Assembly: GCA_039621445.1 (NCBI GenBank)
Contig: CP154955.1
Location: 34,383,236-34,447,235, forward strand
Reading direction: 5' to 3'
DNA: 64,000 nucleotides
Origin: Euglena gracilis
Lineage: Eukaryota > Euglenida > Euglenophyceae > Euglenales
The notes beneath the pieces are model-generated. The model was not told the DNA's origin, searched no databases, and worked only from the letters and a program-made list of their open reading frames with translations. Position 1 is the first letter of the stretch. Every line of letters starts with the position of its first letter. The position numbers were made by a program, and so were the translations under genes. This document shows, piece by piece, positions 19,654 to 31,600 of this stretch.

Positions 19654-22600
19654 CTGTGGGTATACATTGTGCTGTGTTTTGTTACGGTGTCCTACAACAG
19701 GGACGGAGGGCAATATGGCAAAAGAAATTCCCCGTCCCAGCACATCCAATGAAAAAAATCCAAAAGAAAATCGCTGAATAAATGGCTACATTTTGGCGAA
19801 AACAATTCGACTGCAGGATGAACAAAACATGATCTCTGGAATCCTTGGACCATCGCCCATCCATGGAAAATGACACAAATGCGTTTTTTTTTGACTTCTT
19901 CATTTTTGAGCCCTGTTTGAGCTCTGGACCAGGCTTCTGATTACCAACGATGGGGAGGGCACCCCACTTAGTTGGGGGGTTGGTTTTGGACCTCGGTGCC
20001 TGCCAACCAAACCTATTCTCCCATGAAAATGGCCATATTCGGGCCCCCGGCTCCTTTAGCGCCAGGGGATGTGCTAAACCCTCCTCCCCAAATAACCTGG
20101 CGGGGTGCCAAATTATTGAATCAACTTTTTGGCCTTCCCCCCTGCCAGGCTATTTGGGCCCTATTTTTTTAGCGTCGTTTGCGGCTTTTGCATTAACCCC
20201 CCCCAAAATCAGACCCCCCCAAATAACACCCCCCCCCCTCTGCGGAGGGGATTCCACAAAAAAATGCGGCGCCAAATATTGCATCTGGCTGGGTGTGAGA
20301 AAGCAGGATGAGAGAATTCAAAAAAACCACACACAACCAAGCTGAAGGCTGGTTTGGGTGTTTCACTCCAAACAAAATGCGGCTGTGGTGCTGTTCTCTA
20401 TGCGCCCCTGGTCACTGGGGGACTCTCTCCCACCTGTAGAGCGGGCCGTTGCGCTGCGACGTATGCCCTCTCGCGTGCGAGGTCGATGGCGTTGCGGGTG
20501 GCGGAATCCACATCCAGCTGTGGGGGTCGCTGGCTGGCCTGTGGGCTGAGGCGCGATCCGGGGAAAGTGTGGGGCAGGGTCTGGGGCAGGGCTTTTTATT
20601 ATTATTATTATTATAAAAAGCCCCCCTCAATCGAAGCCACCTCCCCACTAGGCTTCTGTTTAAGATCCAAATGACCTACTTTTTTGTGTCTGACTCTGGA
20701 CAACCAGCTTTGGGTGGTCCCATGGGGGGTCCCGTGCTGGGCTGGGTGGGTGGGGGACCCCCCTCCAAGACGCCCCCCCCTCCCAGGGGGGTCTGCAAGC
20801 CCAACCGGGAAAAAAAATTTCCTTTGGCACTGTGCGCCAAGGTGGAAATGAGGTGTTCAATGCCTTTTTTGGCTAATTTTATTCCAAAAAAAATCCCAAA
20901 AATGGCTTTTGTCAATGTCAAAAAAAAATGTCAAAAAGGGGCATTTTTGGGGGTCCAAAGATTTTTTGTTGCCGCAGTGCCAGTCACCAGAAAATATTTC
21001 CACTAGCTAGCCGTCCGGAGCCCCCCCACCTCACCCCCCGGGGGTCGGAACCCCCCCACCACCTACCTCAATACCCAAAGGGCTTCCCATCTATCCCTGG
21101 GGGTGGGTCTGGGATCGAACCCTGGCCGGAGGCTCAGGTCAAAAAATAGCATTCACAAAACTGCCAACTCGATTTTTGGTGGTTTGCAGCCACAAATCCA
21201 TCCGAAGCACTTAATATTTATTCACCTTGGGGAGAGTGAAAGTTGTGCAATGGGGGAGGGTGTCAGTGGTGCATAAAAAAAGAGACCAGAATATGTTCCC
21301 TTCATCCCTCGGAACATCGTTTTTTTTTTGAAACCTCCAGAGCTTAACGTTGGAAAAAAACCCCTGGCCTGGGGGACACCATTCGCCGGGCGGCTCTGCA
21401 GTGCATCGTACGCTGCCTGCGTGTGAGACGCCGATCCAGGGAAATCGTGCAGCGGGTCGGCAGCTGCTGGGTATTGCTGACCGGGGGGTGGCGGGTAGTA
21501 CTCAATGGCATATTGACGGGCGGACGCGGCGGTTTCGAGGACATACCAATTGCTTCTTGAAAAAAAATGTTCTCCTGGCTGGCCGATGCCCTCTGGCTTT
21601 TGAAAAATGATTGACTGGCTTTCGAAAATGGAAACGACCCCCGCCAGGGTTCGATATAAGGACAGGTGGGGGGGGGGTGGTCCGGACCCCCCCCTGCGGG
21701 CCAGGAGGGGGGGGGGAGGGGGGGGACACCCCCCCCACCTAAACAGGTGCGCGGTCAGGGTGGCCGAATATTTTTGACCCCCCAAAACGACCAAAAGTGC
21801 CATTTTGGGCACTTTTTGGGCAAAAATGTGCCAAAAATGCAAAAAATTTTCGGCGCAAAGCGCCGGAGGAAAAAATTGACCCTTTTTGGGGGGGGGTCAA
21901 TTTTTGCCCCCGAGGGTCGGTCCGGACCCCCCTTGCAGGTGGGGTTTGGTTTGGGTTTGCTTTGCCCTGCTGACGCGCAGTGCCCACGGTCAGCAGACCC
22001 AGCGTGAGTGCCAGGCCAGCTTCCGTGGGGCACACCCAGGGCCCGGGCACACTTGAACACCAGAGCAGGAAACTGTGACAACCAGCAGCCCAGCAGCCCA
22101 GCAGCCCAGCAGCCCAGAAGGCTTCAGGAGAGGAGTGCAAGCATGCCCATGAAGGACTTGTTGGACAGCCCCAGAAGAAAATCGGTCGGATGAACACCAC
22201 AGACTTGATGGACAGCGCCAGAAGAAGTTCGGTCGGATGAACACCACAGACTTGTTGGACAGCCCCAGAAGAGGTTCGGTCGGATGAACACCACAGACTT
22301 GTTGAACAGCCCCAGAAGAAGTTCGGTCGGATGAACACCACAGACTTGTTGAACAGCCCCAGAAGAGGTTCGGTCGGATGAACACCACAGACTTGTTGAA
22401 CAGCGCCAGAAGAAGTTCGGTCGGATGAACACCACAGACTTGTTGGACAGCCCCAGAAGAAGTTCGGTCGGATGAACACCACAGACTTGTTGAACAGCGC
22501 CAGAAGAAGTTCGGTCGGATGAACACCACAGACTTGTTGAACAGCCCCAGAAGAGGTTCGGTCGGATGAACACCACAGACTTGTTGAACAGCCCCAGAAG

Positions 22601-25600
22601 AAGTTCGGTCGGATGAACACCACAGACTTGTTGGACAGCGCCAGAAGAAGTTCGGTCGGATGAACACCACAGACTTGTTGAACAGCGCCAGAAGAAGTTC
22701 GGTCGGATGAACACCACAGACTTGTTGAACAGCGCCAGAAGAAGTTCGGTCGGATGAACACCACAGACTTGTTGGACAGCGCCAGAAGAAGTTCGGTCGG
22801 ATGAACACCACAGACTTGTTGAACAGCCCCAGAAGAGGTTCGGTCGGATGAACACCACAGACTTGTTGAACAGCCCCAGAAGAAGTTCGGTCGGATGAAC
22901 ACCACAGACTTGTTGGACAGCCCCAGAAGAAGATCGGTCGGATGAACACCACAGACTTGTTGGACAGCGCCAGAAGAAGTTCGGTCGGATGAACACCACA
23001 GACTTGTTGAACAGCCCCAGAAGAAGTTCGGTCGGATGAACACCACAGACTTGTTGAACAGCGCCAGAAGAAGTTCGGTCGGATGAACACCACAGACTTG
23101 TTGAACAGCCCCAGAAGAAGTTCGGTCGGATGAACACCACAGACTTGTTGGACAGCCCCAGAAGAAGATCGGTCGGATGAACACCACAGACTTGTTGGAC
23201 AGCGCCAGAAGAAGTTCGGTCGGATGAACACCACAGACTTGTTGAACAGCCCCAGAAGAAGTTCGGTCGGATGAACACCACAGACTTGTTGAACAGCGCC
23301 AGAAGAAGTTCGGTCGGATGAACACCACAGACTTGTTGAACAGCCCCAGAAGAGGTTCGGTCGGATGAACACCACAGACTTGTTGAACAGCCCCAGAAGA
23401 AGTTCGGTCGGATGAACACCACAGACTTGTTGGACAGCGCCAGAAGAAGTTCGGTCGGATGAACACCACAGACTTGTTGAACAGCGCCAGAAGAAGTTCG
23501 GTCGGATGAACACCACAGACTTGTTGAACAGCGCCAGAAGAAGTTCGGTCGGATGAACACCACAGACTTGTTGGACAGCGCCAGAAGAAGTTCGGTCGGA
23601 TGAACACCACAGACTTGTTGAACAGCCCCAGAAGAGGTTCGGTCGGATGAACACCACAGACTTGTTGAACAGCCCCAGAAGAAGTTCGGTCGGATGAACA
23701 CCACAGACTTGTTGGACAGCCCCAGAAGAAGATCGGTCGGATGAACACCACAGACTTGTTGAACAGCGCCAGAAGAAGTTCGGTCGGATGAACACCACAG
23801 ACTTGTTGGACAGCGCCAGAAGAAATTCGGTCGGATGAACACCACAGACTTGTTGGACAGCCCCAGAAGAAGTTCGGTCGGATGAACACCACAGACTTGT
23901 TGGACAGCCCCAGAAGACCACAGACTTGTTGGACAGCGCCAGAAGAAGTTCGGTCGGATGAACACCACAGACTTGTTGAACAGCCCCAGAAGAAGTTCGG
24001 TCGGATGAACACCACAAACTTGTTGAACGGTCCCAGAAAAAGTTCGGTCGGATGAACACCACAGAGTTGTTGGACAGCCCCAGAAGACCACAGACTTGTT
24101 GGAAAGCGCCAGAAGAAGTTCAGTCGGATGAACACCACAGACTTGTTGAACAGCCCCAGAAGAAGTTCGGTCGGATGAACACCACAAACTTTTTGAATGG
24201 CCCCAGAAAAAGTTCGGTCGGATGAACACCACAGACTTGTTGAACAGCCCCAGAAGAAGTTCGTTCGGGTGAACACCACAGACTTGTTGGACAGCCCCAG
24301 AAGAAGATCGGTCGGATGAACACCACAGACTTGTTGAACAGCCCCAGAAGAAGTTCGTTCGGGTGAACACCACAGACTTGTTGGACAGCGCCAGAAGAGG
24401 TTCGGTCGGATGAACACCACAGCCTTGTTGGACAGCGCCAGAAGAAGTTCGGTCGGATGAACACCACAGCCTTGTTGAACAGCCCCAGAAGAGGTTCGGT
24501 CGGATGAACACCACAGACTTGTTGGACAGCGCCAGAAGAAGTTCGGTCGGATGAACACCACAGACTTGTTGGACAGCCCCAGAAGAAGTCTGGTCGGATG
24601 AACACCACAGACTTGTTGGACAGCCCCAGAAGAAGTTCGGTCGGATGAACACCACAGACTTGTTGGACAGCCCCAGAAGAAGTTCGGTCGGATGAACACC
24701 ACAGACTTGTTGGACAGCACCAGAAGACCACAGACTTGTTGGACAGCGCCAGAAGAAGTTCGGTCGGATGAACACCACAGACTTGTTGAACAGCCCCAGA
24801 AGAAGTTCGGTCGGATGAACACCACAAACTTGTTGAACGGTCCCAGAAAAAGTTCGGTCGGATGAACACCACAGAGTTGTTGGACAGCCCCAGAAGACCA
24901 CAGACTTGTTGGAAAGCGCCAGAAGAAGTTCGGTCGGATGAACACCACAGACTTGTTGAACAGCCCCAGAAGAAGTTCGGTCGGATGAACACCACAAACT
25001 TTTTGAATGGCCCCAGAAAAAGTTCGGTCGGATGAACACCACAGACTTGTTGAACAGCCCCAGAAGAAGTTCGTTCGGGTGAAGACCACAGACTTGTTGG
25101 ACAGCCCCAGAAGAAGATCGGTCGGATGAACACCACAGACTTGTTGAACAGCCCCAGAAGAAGTTCGGTCGGATGAACACCACAGACTTGTTGGACAGCC
25201 CCAGAAGAAGATCGGTCGGATGAACACCACAGACTTGTTGAACAGCGCCAGAAGAAGTTCGGTCGGATGAACACCACAGACTTGTTGGACAGCGCCAGAA
25301 GAAATTCGGTCGGATGAACACCACAGACTTGTTGGACAGCCCCAGAAGAAGTTCGGTCGGATGAACACCACAGACTTGTTGGACAGCCCCAGAAGAAGTT
25401 CGGTCGGATGAACACCACAGACTTGTTGGACAGCCCCAGAAGACCACAGACTTGTTGGACAGCGCCAGAAGAAGTTCGGTCGGATGAACACCACAGACTT
25501 GTTGAACAGCCCCAGAAGAAGTTCGGTCGGATGAACACCACAAACTTGTTGAACGGTCCCAGAAAAAGTTCGGTCGGATGAACACCACAGAGTTGTTGGA

Positions 25601-28600
25601 CAGCCCCAGAAGACCACAGACTTGTTGGAAAGCGCCAGAAGAAGTTCGGTCGGATGAACACCACAGACTTGTTGAACAGCCCCAGAAGAAGAAGTTCGGT
25701 CGGATGAACACCACAAACTTTTTGAATGGCCCCAGAAAAAGTTCGGTCGGATGAACACCACAGACTTGTTGAACAGCCCCAGAAGAAGTTCGTTCGGGTG
25801 AACACCACAGACTTGTTGGACAGCCCCAGAAGAAGATCGGTCGGATGAACACCACAGACTTGTTGAACAGCCCCAGAAGAAGTTCGTTCGGGTGAACACC
25901 ACAGACTTGTTGGACAGCGCCAGAAGAGGTTCGGTCGGATGAACACCACAGCCTTGTTGGACAGCGCCAGAAGAAGTTCGGTCGGATGAACACCACAGCC
26001 TTGTTGAACAGCCCCAGAAGAGGTTCGGTCGGATGAACACCACAGACTTGTTGGACAGCGCCAGAAGAAGTTCGGTCGGATGAACACCACAGACTTGTTG
26101 GACAGCCCCAGAAGAAGTCTGGTCGGATGAACACCACAGACTTGTTGGACAGCCCCAGAAGAAGTTCGGTCGGATGAACACCACAGACTTGTTGGACAGC
26201 GCCAGAAGAAGTTCGGTCGGATGAACACCACAGACTTGTTGAACAGCCCCAGAAGAAGTTCAGTCGGATGAACACCACAGACTTGTTGGACAGCACCAGA
26301 AGAAGTTCGGTCGGATGAACACCACAGACTTGTTGGACAGCCCCAGAAGAAGTTCGGTCGGATGAACACCACAAACTTGTTGAATGGCCCCAGAAGAAGT
26401 TCGGTCGGATGAACACCACAGACTTGTTGGACAGCGCCAGAAGAGGTTCGGTCGGATGAACACCACAGACTTGTTGGACAGCGCCAGAAGAAGTTCGGTC
26501 GGATGAACACCACAGCCTTGTTGAACAGCGCCAGAAGAAGTTCGGTCGGATGAACACCACAGACTTGTTGGACAGCCCCAGAAGAAGTCTGGTCGGATGA
26601 ACACCACAGACTTGTTGGACAGCGCCAGAAGAAGTTCAGTCGGATGAACACCACAGACTTGTTGGACAGCCCCAGAAGGAGTTCGGTCGGATGAACACCA
26701 CAGACTTGTTGAACAGCCCCAGAAGAAGTTCGGTCGGATGAACACCACAGACTTGTTGGACAGCCCCAGAAGAAGTTCGGTCGGATGAACACCACAGACT
26801 TATTGGACAGCCCCAGAAGAAGTTCGGTCGGATGAACACCACAGACTAGTTGAACAGCCCCAGAAGAGGTTCGGTCGGATGAACACCACAGACTTGTTGG
26901 ACAGCCCCAGAAGAAGTTCGGTCGGATGAACACCACAGACTTATTGGACAGCCCCAGAAGAAGTTCGGTCGGATGAACACCACAGACTAGTTGAACAGCC
27001 CCAGAAGAGGTTCGGTCGGATGAACACCACAGACTTGTTGGACAGCCCCAGAAGAAGTTCGGTCGGATGAACACCACAGACTTGTTGGACAGCACCAGAA
27101 GAAGTTCGGTCGGATGAACACCACAGACTTGTTGAACAGCGCCAGAAGAGGTTCGGTCGGATGAACACCACAGACTTGTTGGACAGCGCCGGAAGAAGTT
27201 CGGTCGGAGGAACACCACAGACTTGTTGGACAGCCCCAGAAGAAGTTCGGTCGGATGAACACCACAGACTTGTTGGACAGCCCCAGAAGAAGTTCGGTCG
27301 GATGAACACCACAGACTTATTGGACAGCCCCAGAAGAAGTTCGGTCGGATGAACACCACAGACTAGTTGAACAGCCCCAGAAGAGGTTCGGTCGGATGAA
27401 CACCACAGACTTGTTGGACAGCCCCAGAAGAAGTTCGGTCGGATGAACACCACAGACTTGTTGGACAGCACCAGAAGAAGTTCGGTCGGATGAACACCAC
27501 AGACTTGTTGAACAGCGCCAGAAGAGGTTCGGTCGGATGAACACCACAGACTTGTTGGACAGCGCCGGAAGAAGTTCGGTCGGAGGAACACCACAGACTT
27601 GTTGGACAGCCCCAGAAGAAGTTCGGTCGGATGAACACCACAGACTTGTTGGACAGCCCCAGAAGAAGTTCGGTCGGATGAACACCACAGACTTATTGGA
27701 CAGCCCCAGAAGAAGTTCGGTCGGATGAACACCACAGACTAGTTGAACAGCCCCAGAAGAGGTTCGGTCGGATGAACACCACAGACTTGTTGGACAGCCC
27801 CAGAAGAAGTTCGGTCGGATGAACACCACAGACTTATTGGACAGCCCCAGAAGAAGTTCGGTCGGATGAACACCACAGACTAGTTGAACAGCCCCAGAAG
27901 AGGTTCGGTCGGATGAACACCACAGACTTGTTGGACAGCCCCAGAAGAAGTTCGGTCGGATGAACACCACAGACTTGTTGGACAGCACCAGAAGAAGTTC
28001 GGTCGGATGAACACCACAGACTTGTTGAACAGCGCCAGAAGAGGTTCGGTCGGATGAACACCACAGACTTGTTGGACAGCGCCGGAAGAAGTTCGGTCGG
28101 AGGAACACCACAGACTTGTTGGACAGCCCCAGAAGAAGTTCGGTCGGATGAACACCACAGACTTGTTGGACAGCGCCAGAAGAAGTTCGGTCGGATGAAC
28201 ACCACAGACTTGTTGGACAGCGCCGGAAGAAGTTCGGTCGGAGGAACACCACAGACTTGTTGGACAGCCCCAGAAGGAGTCTTGCAGGTGGGGGGGGGGG
28301 TGGTCCGGACCCCCCCCTGCGGGCCAGGAGGGGGGGGGGGGGGGGGGGGGGCACCCCCCCCACCTAAACCATGTACGCCCTCCTTATATCGAACCCTGAC
28401 CCCCGCCCCCTCTGGGGGCAAGCAGTGGTATGATTGGAACCCCTGCGTGGGCTTGACTTTTTTCGTCATTTGATTATTGATTTGATCATTTTTGATTTTG
28501 GCCAAGGGGGGATGAAGGGGACCCCCAACCTTAACATTAATATGGCCAGTATTATGAATTTTCGGCCCAAAAGCTTTGCGCCGAAAATTGATCGCTCTAG

Positions 28601-31600
28601 CCATAAATTTTGGCCAGCTGAAAATGGGCCACAAAAGCATTTTTTTTTTAGCAAAATGCTTAAAAAAAATCAGGCACAGAAAGAAAAATGTTACTAGAAG
28701 GACAGATCCCTCCTTGGCAGGCGAGGTGAACCCTCATATGGTCGGGGGGGGGGGGCACCTAAACCTGGGACATTCCTTAGATCGAACCCTGAGTAAGCCA
28801 ACAACAGAAATACCACAAACCTCAGCCAAAGGCTGCATGAAATGTATTCAAACACCAATTATTTCAACGTTGTCATGCGAAATGGAGACCGCGAGATGAC
28901 AGCTTGGAAGGCCCTTTCAACCAATCCCAAGCCTCCTCCATTGGAAGCAATTGCACTGCCAGGGATGTGGGGGTACGGCTCCACCGGGGGTGGCTTGGGG
29001 CCTTCGATGCGCAGGGTGCGGACGGCCAGTGGGTTCTCCAGGAATTGGCGGCGGTGCTCCACCCGGCGGCCGCTGCGGTGCTTCAGCTCGTCGCACGCCT
29101 GCGGAGGCAACGGGCCAGCTTCTTTTCACCCCTGGGGGGTGCCTTGTGCCATGTGCTGCCCAGGCACCCCCCCAAGGTCGGTTTGGGTCCCAATGCCCAC
29201 CGGGGTCTCATTTTGGGGGTCGCCTTTTTTGATTTTTGCTGAAAATTGGCAAGGGGACTTTGGGGGGGGGGGGTATTATTTTGGGTGGGGCGGTGCAGTG
29301 GAGTTGGTGGGGAGGGGTCCGTCCCCACCTCACCGTGAACAAAAGCAAATCCAGTGCGAAGCGCCAGAGAAAGTTTGGGCTGGAAAAAAAATCAAACAAA
29401 AAAGGCATTTTCGGCAACTCCTGCGAGCCAGTTCCCGTTCTTTCAGACCCATCCCATCAATTCAGACGTGTGGCGGCGGATGCCGCGTCCGCGGTTTTCA
29501 GGGATGGCCAAGGATTTTGCCAAGTTTGAGGGGGAATGGGAGCGGGTTGTTGCCGAGACTTCTCCCCTTCCCCCATCAGATTTCGTGTTGCTACAGGAGT
29601 TCAAAAGTTGCCTCAACGAGGCAACCCAGGCAAACGTTGAGATTGCGCATGAAGCAGGATGCGGGTCTCACGTTGGCGGGTGTCCGCCAAGAACTCCGAA
29701 GGGAATTTGGGATTGATTCGTTGAAGCAGCACAGGCAGAGTTGGGAGGGCGTGAGGTTGGTCAGGGCAGGACCCAAGGGGGGGGGGACCTTGCAAGACTG
29801 GCGCAGATACAAGGCGTCACACCCACCCGTGCCGTACGCCCTGGGTCATGATGCTGGCTGCATTGATTTGCATGGGATCCCACAAAACTGGAATTTTCTG
29901 CGTAATTCCCGGGGGGTGCACCATCGGGCCAACCACAGAATCCTCGACCCCCAGCACCTGGAAGAATGAGTTTGGGTCGGGCGATCTCACTCTCCGTACG
30001 TCCGAACCACAGAGGGAGGGGGCATCAACCTCCTACCCCCTCGCGGAAATTCCTGGCCCACTGGGACACAATTCACGGTCGGTAGATCCCTGCGGGGAAT
30101 CCCTACAGACGCTGCTGCGCCCCCCTTTCCTGTCGGAATCGCTGGGCCATTTCATCCACATGGCCCTGAGTTCGAAGGTCCACAGCTTGGCGAGCCGCCT
30201 CCCCAGGGTCCGCCTCCGCAACTCCCAGGGGAGTCGGTTCCCTCACTGCCCCCCCTGGGGAGATCGACTCAGCAATCCTCCCTATTGCGCTTGGCTGGGC
30301 AAACCCCCCTTGGGCCCCGAGTGGGGGCTCCCCCCCCTTTTGGAAATCAGCCGAAAAACTACATATGCAAACTTCACTTCCCTGGCTCACAGCACCCACA
30401 GCACCACGGAAGGAATTTTCTTGAGTCCTGGGGAGTCCTGGCCCACCTTCTCTCCCCAAAAGCCAATGCTCACTTCGCATTGGCAGCCCTGGGTTTGGGG
30501 GTAAAGAGAAAAGCAGGGGGGTCAGCTAAGTGTGGGCAGGCCCGGCTGGAGGAAACTCACTGCATCGGAATTTTCAACAAATTTTGAGGTTCTGCCCATT
30601 AAAAAAATGCATTTTTCGATTGGACCCCCTTTTTTCGGCACCTTGTGCGCCAGGGCCCAATCTACCCCAACTGCACTTCAGTGGAACAGGGGTGCGCAAC
30701 CCTGCTGGAAGAGCTGGCAGGGAAAAAGAGGTGGCAGGGTGTGAGAAGCTTTGCAGCCTGCCCTGTGGCTCTAGCGTTTTGGAGGGAAATAGGCGGCCCT
30801 TGCACTGTGTGGGTGCACTGTGTGGGTGGCAGACTCCCCTCCCTTTCTCCCTGCTGGGGACTGAATGTGCTGCGAGTGTGGGGCGGGGGCTGGCTGGACC
30901 CTTCCCCGGGGGTGGGGTCCCCCTTCGGCTGTTGAAATCCCTCGCTCTCGTACAGTCAAAGCGGAGAATGGTTAGCAGACAAAATTCTGCGTTTTCTCTG
31001 GGGGAAAAATCGAACAAACGGAAAAAAAGCACACTGGCACTGGCACTGGCACACCGGACACAAGCGCGAGGGGCAGTCGAAGCACTCGACTTGAGCGTCC
31101 CGCAAACCACAGAAATGGCACGGCAAACCAAAGATCATGGTTCTGGTGTGGCGGTTGTGATGCGCATCGTCGCAGATACGGCACATGCGAGCACCGTCAC
31201 AGCCAGGGCAAACAATCTGCAAATGTGAGATGGAGACAGATCAAAAAGCCACAACCATTCATCTCTTTAATAAGAACCTGGGGGGTGAGGGGATAAAAGC
31301 TAGAAATTTGGGCTGGACCACAGCTGGACCTGGACGGGCTGGTTCAAAATTGGTCAATTGCTTAAAATATCCCCGCAAAACACAATTTTTGAAAAAATGA
31401 GCATCTGACAACCCCAAGAAACGCCCAAAGCAGCCCCAAAACACCATTTTTGGCCATTTTGAAGACTTTTTCAAAAAGTTTGTGCCGAAAATGTTTGGGC
31501 TAGACCCTGCAAAAAAGGGGCTGGCTGGCAGGGCTGGCACAGACGTTTTTTTTTGACTTAGAATTTTTTTTAAAAATTTGGTCAGTTTGCAAAGCAGGTG

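Noticed and set aside
21739-27735. Very long minus-strand open frames (up to about 1,480 codons) with repeated FIRPNFFW and NKSVVF text
   Set aside because: They run through the 47-bp satellite, whose unit has no stop on that strand. All three frames are open and repeat each other with a 47-residue period, so this is an artefact of the repeat and not a protein.
22151-28276. Could the array be a CRISPR or a coding repeat protein
   Set aside because: Units abut directly with no unique spacers, and the context is an intron of a eukaryotic gene. The 47-bp unit is not a multiple of three.
28375-28410. Possible tRNA gene from the GGTTCGA word
   Set aside because: Only the T-arm-like word is present. 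No acceptor stem, D-arm or anticodon arm can be folded around it.
30108-30300. Helical minus-strand segment considered as a kinesin exon
   Set aside because: The neighbouring exons at 31,055 and 29,098 join exactly within a B-box in phase 0, so no exon fits between them. The frame also ends in a stop.
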